Source: Massilia endophytica
GTDB taxonomy: Bacteria; Pseudomonadota; Gammaproteobacteria; Burkholderiales; Burkholderiaceae_D
Length of the DNA stretch: 64,000 bases
NCBI RefSeq assembly: GCF_021165955.1
Contig: NZ_CP088952.1
Span: 4,650,001-4,714,000, forward strand
Direction of reading: 5' to 3'
A program made the translations under genes and the position numbers. Below are positions 42,565 to 50,956 of the stretch, one piece after another; positions within the stretch are counted from its first letter, which is position 1, and every line of letters begins with the position of its first letter. The notes below the pieces were generated by a model. That model saw only the letters and a program-made list of their open reading frames with translations, did no database searches and was not told the DNA's origin.

Positions 42565-43521
42565 TCAGCCAAGCGACAGGCGCTGGCGCGCTGCCGCGTA
42601 TTCCGTCTTGAGGCGCTCCACCATTTCGGCAACGGAGGGCACATCATCCATCAGGCCCACGCCCTGGCCAGCGCCCCAGATATCGCGCCAGGCCTTGGCG
42701 CTGCCGGAGCCGAAGCTCATCTTGGTCTTGTCCGACTCGGGCAGCGCATCGGGATCGAGACCGGCGGCGACGATGGACTTCTTCAGGTAATTCCCGTGCA
42801 CGCCGGTGAACAGATTCGTGTAGACGATATCCGCCGCCGCCGATTCCACGATGGCATCGCGGTAGCTCTCGCTCACGTTCGACTCCTGCGTGGCCAGCCA
42901 GCGCGAGCCGATATAGGCGAAATCCGCGCCCATGGCCTGTGCTGCCAGGATGGCGTCGCCGGTAGCAATGGAGCCGGACAGCGCCAGCGGCCCCTTGAAG
43001 AATTTGCGCACCTCGCCCACCAGGGCAAACGGCGACAGCGTGCCGGCGTGGCCGCCAGCGCCGGCAGCCACCAGGATCAGGCCATCGACGCCCGCCTCCA
43101 GCGCCTTCTCCGCGTGGCGGATGGAGATCACGTCATGCATGACGATGCCGCCGTAGCTGTGGATAGCATCGAGCATCTCCTTGGGCGGCGCGCGCAGCGA
43201 AGAAATGATGATGGGCACCTGATGGCGGACGCAGACCTCCACATCGTGGGGGAGGCGGTCGTTCGACTGGTGGACGATCTGGTTGACGGCGATAGGGCCG
43301 ACCTTGCGGTCTGGATGGGCCGCCTGAAAGTCGGCCAGCTCCTTCTGCAGATCCGTGAGCCAGGTATCCAGCAGCTCCGCCGGGCGCGCATTCAGCGCCG
43401 GGAACGAACCCACGATCCCCGCCTTGCACTGGGCCGCCACCAGGGCGGGCCCGGACGCGATGAACATCGGCGAAGCGATCACCGGAAGGGTCAGGTTTTG
43501 CAGTACAGAAGGCAGGGCCAT
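42565..43521 (-). CDS. Nitronate monooxygenase family FMN enzyme
   Basis: A 318-residue FMN barrel: PVIASPMFIASGPALVAAQCKAGIVGSFPALNAR at the start, VHQSNDRLPHDVEVCVRHQVPIIISSLRAP, GADGLILVAAGAGGHAGTLSPFALV as VDGLILVAAGAGGHAG, and SGSIATGDAILAAQAMGADFAYIGSRWLAT. These match nitropropane dioxygenase-like enzymes that oxidise alkyl nitronates such as propionate-3-nitronate. The actual substrate is not certain. A palindromic repeat element lies about 95 bases upstream of its start. Confidence 0.92.
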   Translation of the reverse strand: MALPSVLQNLTLPVIASPMFIASGPALVAAQCKAGIVGSFPALNARPAELLDTWLTDLQKELADFQAAHPDRKVGPIAVNQIVHQSNDRLPHDVEVCVRHQVPIIISSLRAPPKEMLDAIHSYGGIVMHDVISIRHAEKALEAGVDGLILVAAGAGGHAGTLSPFALVGEVRKFFKGPLALSGSIATGDAILAAQAMGADFAYIGSRWLATQESNVSESYRDAIVESAAADIVYTNLFTGVHGNYLKKSIVAAGLDPDALPESDKTKMSFGSGSAKAWRDIWGAGQGVGLMDDVPSVAEMVERLKTEYAAARQRLSLG

Positions 43522-43614
43522 GGCGGACTCGCAAAGAAATAGATCCGCCGATTATATCCCCATAAAAGAACGACCGTGCGAATTTTAGACGGATCGCTCT
43601 AGCACCGCCGAGCC

Positions 43615-43723
43615 CGTGTCCACTTCTGGTGCCAGGGAAGATTTTTGGACACGGACACAGCACTACGGCGGCTACAGCCGCGCTCGTGTCCACTTTTCTT
43701 CCCTGGCACCAGAAGTGGACACG
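43615..43723. repeat. 109-base nested palindromic element (REP/BIME-like)
   Basis: Perfect 27-base arms at 43615-43641 and 43697-43723, beginning CGTGTCCACTTCTGG on the left. Inside them, after symmetric four-base loops (43642-43645 and 43693-43696), a second pair TGGACACG at 43646 and CGTGTCCA at 43685 continues the stem. At the tip, GCGGCT-AC-AGCCGC forms a third stem. The whole element can fold into one long cruciform or hairpin. It lies between the nitronate monooxygenase start and the metallo-beta-lactamase stop. I see no second copy in this window. Confidence 0.85.
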
Positions 43724-43726
43724 AAC

Positions 43727-44638
43727 TCAGCCGTCGTTGAGGAGGTAGTCGCCGTCGACGCGGGCGGAGCAGGCGCGGGTGAGCTGTTTGATGGCCCAGG
43801 CGGCCAGCTCGCCGGGCGTTTTGTGCAGGTGGCGGGTGTTGGCTTCAGTTAGGGCGGACATGCCGCCAAGCAGCGCGGCCACGTCGGCGACTTTGATGCG
43901 CTGGCGCTCGAGCAGCAGGAATTTCAGCATCACTTTCACCGCATATTCGGCATTGCGCACGGGGTCGCCCGACAGGAAGTCCAGCCGCCGCCGCGCACGG
44001 TCCAGCGCCGGCTTCACGTCGCTGAACATGGCGCCGTGGCCGGGGACGACCAGTTCCACGTCCAGGCCCGCGATCAGGTCCAGCGTGGCGCGCGCCTCTT
44101 CGAAGCCGCTTTCGCCTTCCAGCTCGGGGAAGATCACGCCGAAGCCGTTCTGCCACAAGGCGTCCGCCGACAGGAGCAGCTTGTGCGCGGGCGCGTAGTA
44201 GATCAGGGAATGCGGATGGTGGCCCGGCGCGCCCAGCGCATGCCATTCGACGCCGCCCGCCGCGATCACATCGCCCGGATGCACCACGCCGTCGATGGTG
44301 AAGCGCTCGCATTGCTGGCCCGTGGCCTTGAAGCTCAGCGCATTCTCGTCCCAGTGCCGCACCTTCGCTTCTTCCGCCGCAGGAATGAAGGTGTCGCAGC
44401 CGTAGTGCGCCTGCAGCATGGCGTTGCCGCCGCAATGGTCGGAGTGCAGGTGGGTGTTGTAGAGGCGGTCCAGGCGGCGGCCGGGTATCGCGTGGCGCAC
44501 AAGTTCCAGCGTCTGTTCCGCATGCGTGAGATAGCCGCTGTCGAACAGCACGGTGTCGTGCGCCCCCACCGCCAGCACATTGTTGGAGGAGAGCCAGCCG
44601 CGTTCGAAGACCTGGATGTTGGATGGCAGCGTCGTCAT
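43727..44638 (-). CDS. Metallo-beta-lactamase fold hydrolase
   Basis: A 303-residue enzyme. The metal site HxHxDH is THLHSDHCGGN, with later ligands in GAPGHHPHSLIYY (His), LLSADALW (Asp) and VPGHG (His). The C-terminal helical region (about 225-300) resembles that of glyoxalase II-like or RNase-Z-related hydrolases. Substrate unknown. ATG at 44638 overlaps the stop of the PH-domain gene by four bases; the palindromic element begins three bases after its own stop. Confidence 0.88.
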   Translation of the reverse strand: MTTLPSNIQVFERGWLSSNNVLAVGAHDTVLFDSGYLTHAEQTLELVRHAIPGRRLDRLYNTHLHSDHCGGNAMLQAHYGCDTFIPAAEEAKVRHWDENALSFKATGQQCERFTIDGVVHPGDVIAAGGVEWHALGAPGHHPHSLIYYAPAHKLLLSADALWQNGFGVIFPELEGESGFEEARATLDLIAGLDVELVVPGHGAMFSDVKPALDRARRRLDFLSGDPVRNAEYAVKVMLKFLLLERQRIKVADVAALLGGMSALTEANTRHLHKTPGELAAWAIKQLTRACSARVDGDYLLNDG

Positions 44639-45078
44639 CGTTTCATCTGGTAGGCGAGCGAGATCTTCGCGAATTCGACCAGCACTTCGCGCGAGCCGCC
44701 ATTGAAGGTGGCGAAGGCCGATCCGGTGCGCACCACAAGGCGCGGCGGGAACAGCCAGGAGAAATAGGGAATGCCGATCATCTTCGCACCGCGCACGTCG
44801 CGCCATTCCACATGCCTGTCGTACAGCCAGGTCTGGCGGATGCCGGCTTCGTCGATGGTCACGGTGGCGCGCAGGAACCAGTAGTAGCTCACGCCCAGCA
44901 TGAGGCCTGCGCCGAGCAGCAGGAGTTTGACGCCGATGCCGAACTGCGGCAGCGGAAAGCGCATGGCGATGCTCACCGCGTAGGCGCACAGGGCGATGGT
45001 GACGCAGCTTGCCAGCACCTTGAAGCCTTTGCCGTAAGCCGGTCCCGTGACGGTGCCCGCGGGTCGGTAGAAATTCAT
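44635..45078 (-). CDS. Small membrane protein with PH-like domain
   Basis: A 147-residue protein starting MNFYRPAGTVTGPAYGKGFK. Two adjacent membrane segments (VLASCVTIALCAYAVSIAM and IGVKLLLLGAGLMLGVSYYWFL) are followed by a PH-like domain of about 70 residues (ATVTIDEAGIRQTWLYDRHVEWRDVRGAKMI). Such proteins are membrane-anchored and of unknown role. It overlaps both neighbours by four bases, so the DUF1289, PH-like and metallo-beta-lactamase genes form a tightly coupled trio. Confidence 0.75.
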   Translation of the reverse strand: MNFYRPAGTVTGPAYGKGFKVLASCVTIALCAYAVSIAMRFPLPQFGIGVKLLLLGAGLMLGVSYYWFLRATVTIDEAGIRQTWLYDRHVEWRDVRGAKMIGIPYFSWLFPPRLVVRTGSAFATFNGGSREVLVEFAKISLAYQMKR

Positions 45079-45299
45079 TGGTCGTGCCCGAAGTCGATCA
45101 GTTGTTCGCGGCGGCGGATTTCCGCCCATACGCCGCGCTTGTAGGCATCATCCGCCTTCGACCACGCAATGATCTCGTCGATCGTGCGCAGGCAGCCCTC
45201 GCAATAACCGGTATCGCGGTTCATCTTGCACAGGCTGATGCAGGGGGACGGCACCGGCGTCGCCAGTTCGGGCGCGCCAGGCGGCAGTGGATTGCTCAT
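45075..45299 (-). CDS. DUF1289 protein
   Basis: A 74-residue protein with the DUF1289 core PSPCISLCKMNRDTGYCEGCLRTIDEIIAWS. The four cysteines suggest a small metal-binding or Fe-S-like site. Function is unknown. ATG at 45299 is the first plausible start. It is first in the coupled trio and diverges from a PHB depolymerase-type gene across about 185 bases. Confidence 0.88.
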   Translation of the reverse strand: MSNPLPPGAPELATPVPSPCISLCKMNRDTGYCEGCLRTIDEIIAWSKADDAYKRGVWAEIRRREQLIDFGHDQ

Positions 45300-45484
45300 G
45301 ATGCGGTGTCGTTGGATATCAGGCGCTATTTTATCGCGAATGCCCGGCGATGATGCAGCGCCGCAACGGCCGCGACACCAGCCGGGGTTTATGGCTATAC
45401 TGGATTCAAACAAGGCCCGGGCCATCGCCACGGCGCAAGGAGCGGACGAGGAGGCATCGTCAACACAAGCCCCGAGGTGATTCT

Positions 45485-46477
45485 ATGAGAATCCGTCATC
45501 ATTTCCTGTCGCAGCTGCGCAAAAGCACGCAGGACCTGCTCAACCGCACCATGCGGCTTTCCGACGCCGCAATGCGCCTGGCCACCATCGAGCCTCCGGC
45601 GCCATCTCCTTCCGGCATGCCGCCCGGCGCACGCTTTGTGGATGGCCGCTTCGGCAACCGCGCGGGCAGCCGCCGCTACAAGCTGTATATCCCTTCCACC
45701 TGGCGCGGACAACCCATGCCTTTGCTGGTGATGCTGCATGGCTGCACGCAGGACCCAGAGGACTTCGCCGCAGGCACGCAGATGAACGCAGTGGCCGAGG
45801 AGCGCGAATGCTTCGTGGTCTATCCCGCCCAGTCGCAACAGGCGAACAATTCGCGCTGCTGGAACTGGTTCAATGCGATGGACCAGGAGCGCGGACAGGG
45901 TGAACCATCCATCATCGCGGGCATTGCAAGGCAGGTGATGCGCCGCTTTCCCGTGCAGCGCGGCCAGGTCTTCGTCGCGGGCCTCTCCGCAGGGGGCGCG
46001 ATGGCGGTCGTCGTCGGCACCCTGTATCCGGATTTGTTCGCCGCAGTCGGCGTCCACTCGGGCCTTCCCTTCGCATCCGCACGCGACCTGCCTTCGGCGC
46101 TGAGCGCCATGAAGCGCGGCGCGACGAATTCGCGCGAGGTCAATAGCGCCGGGCTTCCCATCATCGTCTTCCACGGCGACCAGGATACGACCGTGCATCC
46201 TGTGAACGGTGAAGAGGTCATCGCGCAGGGGCTGCGCAGCCATCCGCTTGGCAGCAGCGTGCAGCCTTCCACGGTGGCGGGCCGCGTGCCGGACGGGTAC
46301 GAATACACGCGCGTGAAGCACTGGCTGGAGGACGGCTCGCCGCTGGGCGAGCACTGGATCATCCACGGCGCGGGCCACGCCTGGTCAGGCGGCAGCGCGG
46401 CAGGCAGTTATACGGATGGCAAGGGACCGGATGCGAGCCGGGAGATGATGCGCTTCTTCAGCACCCTCGGCGCGTAA
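45485..46477 (+). CDS. PHB depolymerase-type esterase, catalytic domain type 1
   Basis: A 330-residue alpha/beta hydrolase of the extracellular short-chain PHB depolymerase type 1 family. LVMLHGCTQDPEDFAAGTQM, nucleophile S168 in FVAGLSAGGAMA, Asp in VFHGDQDTTVHP and His in IIHGAGHAWSGG are complete. There is no clear cleaved signal; instead the N-terminus (RHHFLSQLRKSTQDLLNRTMRLSDAAMRLA) is an amphipathic, phasin-like helix, so it may act on intracellular granules or be exported by another route. A -10-like TATACT lies 84 bases upstream. The last 20 bases overlap the convergent cysteine-rich gene. Confidence 0.87.
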   Translation: MRIRHHFLSQLRKSTQDLLNRTMRLSDAAMRLATIEPPAPSPSGMPPGARFVDGRFGNRAGSRRYKLYIPSTWRGQPMPLLVMLHGCTQDPEDFAAGTQMNAVAEERECFVVYPAQSQQANNSRCWNWFNAMDQERGQGEPSIIAGIARQVMRRFPVQRGQVFVAGLSAGGAMAVVVGTLYPDLFAAVGVHSGLPFASARDLPSALSAMKRGATNSREVNSAGLPIIVFHGDQDTTVHPVNGEEVIAQGLRSHPLGSSVQPSTVAGRVPDGYEYTRVKHWLEDGSPLGEHWIIHGAGHAWSGGSAAGSYTDGKGPDASREMMRFFSTLGA

Positions 46478-46661
46478 CGCTGTCGATATGGGCCTTGAGG
46501 CAGTCCGGGCACCAGCAGCCGACGGCCTGGCCGGCATCCGGCACGGGCAGCGCTGGCGGCAGGGCGCAGCACCAGCAGGGCTGGGTATCGGCCTTGCCGT
46601 CCGGCCCGGGATCGCTCATCGCGCAGTGAAAGGTGGCGCCGCAGCGCTCGCAGGTGCTCAT
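46458..46661 (-). CDS. Cysteine-rich CWC family small protein
   Basis: A 67-residue protein beginning MSTCERCGATFHCAM, with PCWCCALPPALP and CWCPDCLKAHI. Two CxxC-type pairs plus the CWC motif suggest a small zinc ribbon. Function unknown. It overlaps the esterase gene by 20 bases tail-to-tail. Confidence 0.8.
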   Translation of the reverse strand: MSTCERCGATFHCAMSDPGPDGKADTQPCWCCALPPALPVPDAGQAVGCWCPDCLKAHIDSVTRRGC

Positions 46662-46693
46662 GCGCCCAGCCTAGCCAATCTGCCAGGAAATTA

Positions 46694-46735
46694 CAACGGC
46701 TTAGCCCTATAATGCGCTCTTGAAGCCCGCCGTTG
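46694..46735 (+). promoter_or_regulatory. argB promoter region with flanking inverted repeat
   Basis: A perfect -10 TATAAT at 46708-46713, with no recognisable -35 at 16-18 bases. CAACGGC (46694-46700) and GCCGTTG (46729-46735) form an inverted repeat around it, so a regulator bridging the start site is possible. The argB start is 60 bases after the -10. Confidence 0.45.
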
Positions 46736-46772
46736 GCTGTAAAATCGCAGAAATATCTTTACCGGACCCGCC

Positions 46773-47699
46773 ATGACCCAACTGAGCACCCCTAGCCTCT
46801 CCGACAATGCAGATGACCTGAGCGCAGTTTCGCCTGCGATCAAGGCGCAGATCCTGGCGGAAGCTCTTCCTTACATCCGTAATTTCCACGGCAAGACCAT
46901 CGTCATCAAATACGGCGGCAACGCCATGACGGACGAGCGCCTGAAGCACGGCTTCGCGCGCGACGTGATCCTGCTGAAGCTCGTGGGCATGAATCCGGTG
47001 GTGGTGCACGGCGGCGGTCCGCAGATCGACAATGCGCTGAAGAAGATCGGCAAGCAGGGCACCTTCGTGCAGGGCATGCGCATCACCGACGAAGAAACCA
47101 TGGAAGTGGTGGAGTGGGTGCTGGGCGGCGAAGTGCAGCAGGATATCGTGATGCTGATTAATCACTACGGCGGCCAGGCCGTGGGCCTGACCGGCAAGGA
47201 CGGTGGCCTGATCCGCGCCCGCAAGATGGCCATGCCGGACAAGGACAATCCGGGCCAGTTCCTGGACATCGGCTTTGTGGGCGAGATCGATGCGATCAAC
47301 CCCGCGGTGGTGAAGGCCCTGCAGGACGATGCCTTCATCCCCATCATCTCCCCCATCGGCTTCGGCCAGGATGGCCAGGCTTACAACATCAACGCCGACG
47401 TTGTGGCGGGCAAGATCGCCGAAATCCTGAAAGCCGAAAAACTGATCATGATGACCAATATCGCCGGCGTGCAGGACAAGAACGGCAACCTGGTCACGGA
47501 CCTCTCCGCCCGCGAAATCGACGAGATGTTCGCCGACGGAACCATCTCGGGCGGCATGCTGCCTAAAATTTCATCGGCGCTGGATGCGGCCAAGAGCGGC
47601 GTGAACACGGTTCACATCATCGATGGGCGGATTGAACACAGTTTGTTGCTGGAAGTATTGACCGAACAGGCGTTTGGCACTATGATCCGGTCTCACTAA
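46773..47699 (+). CDS. argB: Acetylglutamate kinase
   Basis: A 308-residue cytoplasmic kinase for the second step of arginine synthesis, phosphorylating N-acetylglutamate. IVIKYGGNAM, VVVHGGGPQIDNALKKIG, GLTGKDGGLIRARK, NINADVVAGKIAEIL and TNIAGVQDKNGNLV are the family motifs. The extra N-terminal 20 residues and length agree with arginine-sensitive betaproteobacterial enzymes. It is followed by tRNA-Thr within about 45 bases. Confidence 0.98.
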   Translation: MTQLSTPSLSDNADDLSAVSPAIKAQILAEALPYIRNFHGKTIVIKYGGNAMTDERLKHGFARDVILLKLVGMNPVVVHGGGPQIDNALKKIGKQGTFVQGMRITDEETMEVVEWVLGGEVQQDIVMLINHYGGQAVGLTGKDGGLIRARKMAMPDKDNPGQFLDIGFVGEIDAINPAVVKALQDDAFIPIISPIGFGQDGQAYNINADVVAGKIAEILKAEKLIMMTNIAGVQDKNGNLVTDLSAREIDEMFADGTISGGMLPKISSALDAAKSGVNTVHIIDGRIEHSLLLEVLTEQAFGTMIRSH

Positions 47700-47744
47700 A
47701 AATTTTGCGGCGCAACGAACACCACCGCGCCGCGAAATGTGAAT

Positions 47745-47819
<75 letters not shown>

Positions 47820-47826
47820 CTTCCCT

Positions 47827-48735
47827 TCAGTACACCCGCTCCACCGCAATACCCTTCCGCCGCAGCAGTTCCGGCACGCTTTCCTTCCCCACCAGATGCA
47901 GCACGCCAATCGCGGCAATGCTACGCTTTTCGTTCGCCAGCTGTTTCGCGATATTGTCCGCCAGCGCGGGATTGCGCCCTGCCAGCAGCACGCGCTTGAC
48001 GAAACGGGCCGAGAAGCTGGTATCGGCATCGAGTTTCGCGGCGACGCCGTCGAAAGCGGCGATATCGGCCTTGCGCCAGGCTTCGCCGAGGGCGCGCGCT
48101 TCTTCCGCCTGCTCCTTGTTGTCGATGGCGTCGATGCTGTCCTGCAGGAAGAGCAGCTGCTCCTTGTTCGGCATGGCGCCGAACAGCGCCATCTGCCCCG
48201 CCGCCGATTCCAGCTCCACCACGCGGACCTTGCGCGCTCGCGCCTCGCGCGACAGCCACGCGTCCACTGCGAGCTCCGGCTGGTAACCCTGGGCCGCGAA
48301 TTCGCTCACTGCCAGCAGGCTGGCGATCATCCAGGGCTTCATCGGCATCACGGCCTCGCGTGAAATCGCAAAGCGCTGCAGCTGGCGCTCCAGGCGGGGC
48401 TGGTAGGCCTTCGGCAGTTCGCTGAACGCCGGACCGCGTCCATTCTGGTACATGCCGTGCTGGCGCACCGCCTGCACCAGGGCGCCCTTGTCGCCCAGGG
48501 GATCGACCTCCAGCGCCAGCACCGAGGCCTCGTCCAGCGCCTGCATCATGCGCGGCTCCAGGGGGTAGAAGTCCGGCGCGCCAACGTGAATGGTCCCGAA
48601 CAGCCAGACCACGTGGCCGCCCTGCTCCGCCTTGAACAGGGCGCCCCGGTTCTGCACAGCGCCTGCATCGGCCCAGGCGGGAACGCCGGCAAACCAGAAC
48701 AGGCTTGAAAAGATCACTATAATCAGGCGTTGCAT
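47827..48735 (-). CDS. TraB/GumN family protein
   Basis: A 302-residue exported protein with signal MQRLIIVIFSSLFWFAGVPAWA. HVVWLFGTIHVGAPDFYPL, LALEVDPLGDKGAL, and the C-terminal IAAIGVLHLVGKESVPELLRRKGI are the TraB/GumN landmarks. The family shares a fold with erythromycin-esterase and peptidase-like enzymes, but the substrate is unknown. It is encoded opposite to its neighbours, only 7 bases from the tRNA 3' end and 18 bases from the HAD gene. Confidence 0.9.
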   Translation of the reverse strand: MQRLIIVIFSSLFWFAGVPAWADAGAVQNRGALFKAEQGGHVVWLFGTIHVGAPDFYPLEPRMMQALDEASVLALEVDPLGDKGALVQAVRQHGMYQNGRGPAFSELPKAYQPRLERQLQRFAISREAVMPMKPWMIASLLAVSEFAAQGYQPELAVDAWLSREARARKVRVVELESAAGQMALFGAMPNKEQLLFLQDSIDAIDNKEQAEEARALGEAWRKADIAAFDGVAAKLDADTSFSARFVKRVLLAGRNPALADNIAKQLANEKRSIAAIGVLHLVGKESVPELLRRKGIAVERVY

Positions 48736-48752
48736 AGAATCCTTCGCTTTGT

Positions 48753-49484
48753 TTGGACGTGAATATTAAACCCTCCGCGCCGGTCTGGCTCTTCGACCTC
48801 GATAACACGCTGCACAACGCCTCGCATGCGATCTTCCCGGCGATCATGGCCAATATGAACGCCTACATCGCGCGCGTGCTGGGCGACGGCACCACGCCAG
48901 CCAGCATCGATGAGGTGAATGCCGCGCGCACCCTGTACTGGAAGCGCTACGGCGCCACCCTGCTTGGGCTGATACGGCACCATGGCGTGAAAGCCGAGCA
49001 CTTCCTGCACGAGACCCACCACATGGACGACCTCACGTCGATGATCCGCCACGAAAAGGGCCTGGGCCGCATGCTCAAGCGCCTGCCGGGCAGGAAGATA
49101 CTGCTCACGAATGCGCCGCACCGCTATTCCACGGCCGTGCTGCGCCACCTGGGCATACAGCGCCAGTTCTCGCACCACATCGCCATCGAATCCATGCGCG
49201 TGCACCGCCAGCTGCGGCCCAAGCCGTCCAAGCTCCTGCTGCGCAAGGTGATGCGGCGCCATGGAGCGACCGCCGCGCGCTGCATCCTGGTGGAGGACAC
49301 GCTGGCCAACCTGCGCACGGCGCACGCCCTGGGCATGGGCACCGTCTGGGTCACGCAATACCTGAAAGTGGGCGATCCTATCGGCACCGCGCACCCGCCA
49401 AAACGGCTGCACCGCCCCGCGTGGGTCGATGTCAAAGTAAAATCTGTCAAACACCTGCCGGCGCAGCTCGCGCGCCTGCGTTGA
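48753..49484 (+). CDS. HAD-family pyrimidine 5'-nucleotidase
   Basis: A 243-residue haloacid-dehalogenase-type phosphatase. Motif I is WLFDLDNTLHNA (nucleophile and general acid Asp), motif II LLTNAPHRY, and motifs III/IV KPSKLLLRKVM followed by CILVEDTLANLRTAHALGMGTVWV. The insertion of about 80 helical residues after motif I fits YjjG/Phm8-type pyrimidine 5'-nucleotidases. Start could be TTG at 48753 or GTG at 48759; no strong ribosome site helps. A TATAAT at 48718-48723 could be the -10. SlmA follows 25 bases later. Confidence 0.88.
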   Translation: MDVNIKPSAPVWLFDLDNTLHNASHAIFPAIMANMNAYIARVLGDGTTPASIDEVNAARTLYWKRYGATLLGLIRHHGVKAEHFLHETHHMDDLTSMIRHEKGLGRMLKRLPGRKILLTNAPHRYSTAVLRHLGIQRQFSHHIAIESMRVHRQLRPKPSKLLLRKVMRRHGATAARCILVEDTLANLRTAHALGMGTVWVTQYLKVGDPIGTAHPPKRLHRPAWVDVKVKSVKHLPAQLARLR

Positions 49485-49509
49485 ATTATCTTTTCGACAC
49501 GTAGAGATC

Positions 49510-50076
49510 ATGCCCACGACACCGCCCGGCCAACGCAGGCTGCAAATTCTCCAGGCACTGGCAGCGATGCTGGAGCATCCCAAAGGGGAGAAGATCACCA
49601 CTGCGGCCCTGGCCCGCAAGCTGGAGGTGTCTGAAGCAGCCCTGTACCGCCATTTCGCCAGCAAGGCGCAGATGTTCGAGGGGCTGATCGAATTCATCGA
49701 GTCGAGCGTCTTTGGCCTGATCAACCAGATCGCCGAGCGCCAGCCGGACGGCCTGGCGCAGGCGCGCGACATTCTCACCATGCTGCTGCAATTCGCCGTC
49801 AACAATCCCGGCATGACGCGCGTAATGACGGGCGACGCCCTGGTGAACGAGGACGAACGCCTGCAGCTGCGCATGAACCAGTTCTACGACCGCGTTGAGC
49901 TGGCCCTGAAACAGGCCCTGCGCGCCGCCTCCCATGTGCGCGAGGAGGATGTGGCCGCGCGCGCCAATCTGCTGGCCAGCTTCGTCCTGGGACGCTGGCA
50001 CCGCTACGCCAAGAGCGGCTTCAAGGCGGACCCCGCAAAGGACGCGGGCCTGCAAATCGCCATCCTGCTGGGCTGA
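49510..50076 (+). CDS. slmA: Nucleoid occlusion factor SlmA
   Basis: A 188-residue TetR-like protein that binds chromosomal sites and blocks FtsZ ring assembly over the nucleoid. RRLQILQALAAMLEHP, the helix-turn-helix ITTAALARKLEVSEAALYRHFASKAQMFEGLIEFIE, and FVLGRWHRYAKSGFKADP are diagnostic. Length is as expected. It lies downstream of the HAD nucleotidase, an arrangement found near argB in related bacteria, and 7 bases before the EamA gene. Confidence 0.96.
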   Translation: MPTTPPGQRRLQILQALAAMLEHPKGEKITTAALARKLEVSEAALYRHFASKAQMFEGLIEFIESSVFGLINQIAERQPDGLAQARDILTMLLQFAVNNPGMTRVMTGDALVNEDERLQLRMNQFYDRVELALKQALRAASHVREEDVAARANLLASFVLGRWHRYAKSGFKADPAKDAGLQIAILLG

Positions 50077-50083
50077 ACACCGG

Positions 50084-50956
50084 ATGAAACCATTTCCTGC
50101 TGTAGCATTCGGCGCCCTGCTTCTGGGCGGCATGGCCATTGGCTTCGCCGGTATCCTGATGCGCCTGTCCGACGTCAACCCTATCGCCTCCGCCTTCTGG
50201 CGCATGGCCCTCGCATCGCCCCTGCTGTGGGCCTGGGCCCTCTCCACCGCGGATCAGGACAGCGCAAAGGGCCTGCGCACTGACCTGGACAAGGGCGTGG
50301 TGCTGTCCGGCCTTTTCTTCGCCGGTGATCTCGCCATCTGGCACCTGGCACTGCACTACACCACCGTGGCCAATGCCACGCTGCTGTCGAACATGACGCC
50401 GCTGTTCATTGCGGTCTGGCTCTTCATCGCCTACAAGGCCCGCTTCGCGCCCACCTTCCTGGCGGGCATGGCGATTGCGCTGACCGGCGCCGTGCTCCTG
50501 ATCGGCCCGAGCGCGAGCACCAGCAGCACGCAGCTGATGGGCGACGCCCTGGGCTTCTTCACGGCAGTGTTCTATGCGGGCTACCAGCTCGTGATCAAGG
50601 ATTGCCGCGCCAGCTACTCGACGGCACGCCTCATGGCCTGGAGCACCACCATCAGCGCCATCGTGCTTCTGCCCCTGGCCCTGCTGATGCCCGGCCCCTT
50701 CCTTCCTGCGGATGCGGCAGGCTGGTGGCCGCTGCTCGGCCTTGCCCTGATCGCGCAGATCGGCGGCCAGACCGTGATAGCCTATGCCTTCGCCCACCTG
50801 CCAGCTTCGCTGGCCTCGGTCAGCCTGCTGATCCAGCCGCTGACGGCGGCCGTGGCGGCGCTGCTCATCTTCGGCGAACGCATCGGGCGCCTGCAGGTCG
50901 CCGGTGGCGCGCTGCTCCTGTGCGGTATCTATCTGTCCAAACGTGGTTCGCAATGA
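50084..50956 (+). CDS. DMT/EamA family transporter
   Basis: A 290-residue inner-membrane protein with ten hydrophobic segments in two EamA repeats (FGALLLGGMAIGFAGILMRLS, IASAFWRMALASPLL, FFAGDLAIWHLALHYTTVANATLLSN). Substrate unknown; members export metabolites or amino acids. Its stop overlaps the pabB-pabC start by four bases (ATGA), so translation is coupled. Confidence 0.93.
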   Translation: MKPFPAVAFGALLLGGMAIGFAGILMRLSDVNPIASAFWRMALASPLLWAWALSTADQDSAKGLRTDLDKGVVLSGLFFAGDLAIWHLALHYTTVANATLLSNMTPLFIAVWLFIAYKARFAPTFLAGMAIALTGAVLLIGPSASTSSTQLMGDALGFFTAVFYAGYQLVIKDCRASYSTARLMAWSTTISAIVLLPLALLMPGPFLPADAAGWWPLLGLALIAQIGGQTVIAYAFAHLPASLASVSLLIQPLTAAVAALLIFGERIGRLQVAGGALLLCGIYLSKRGSQ

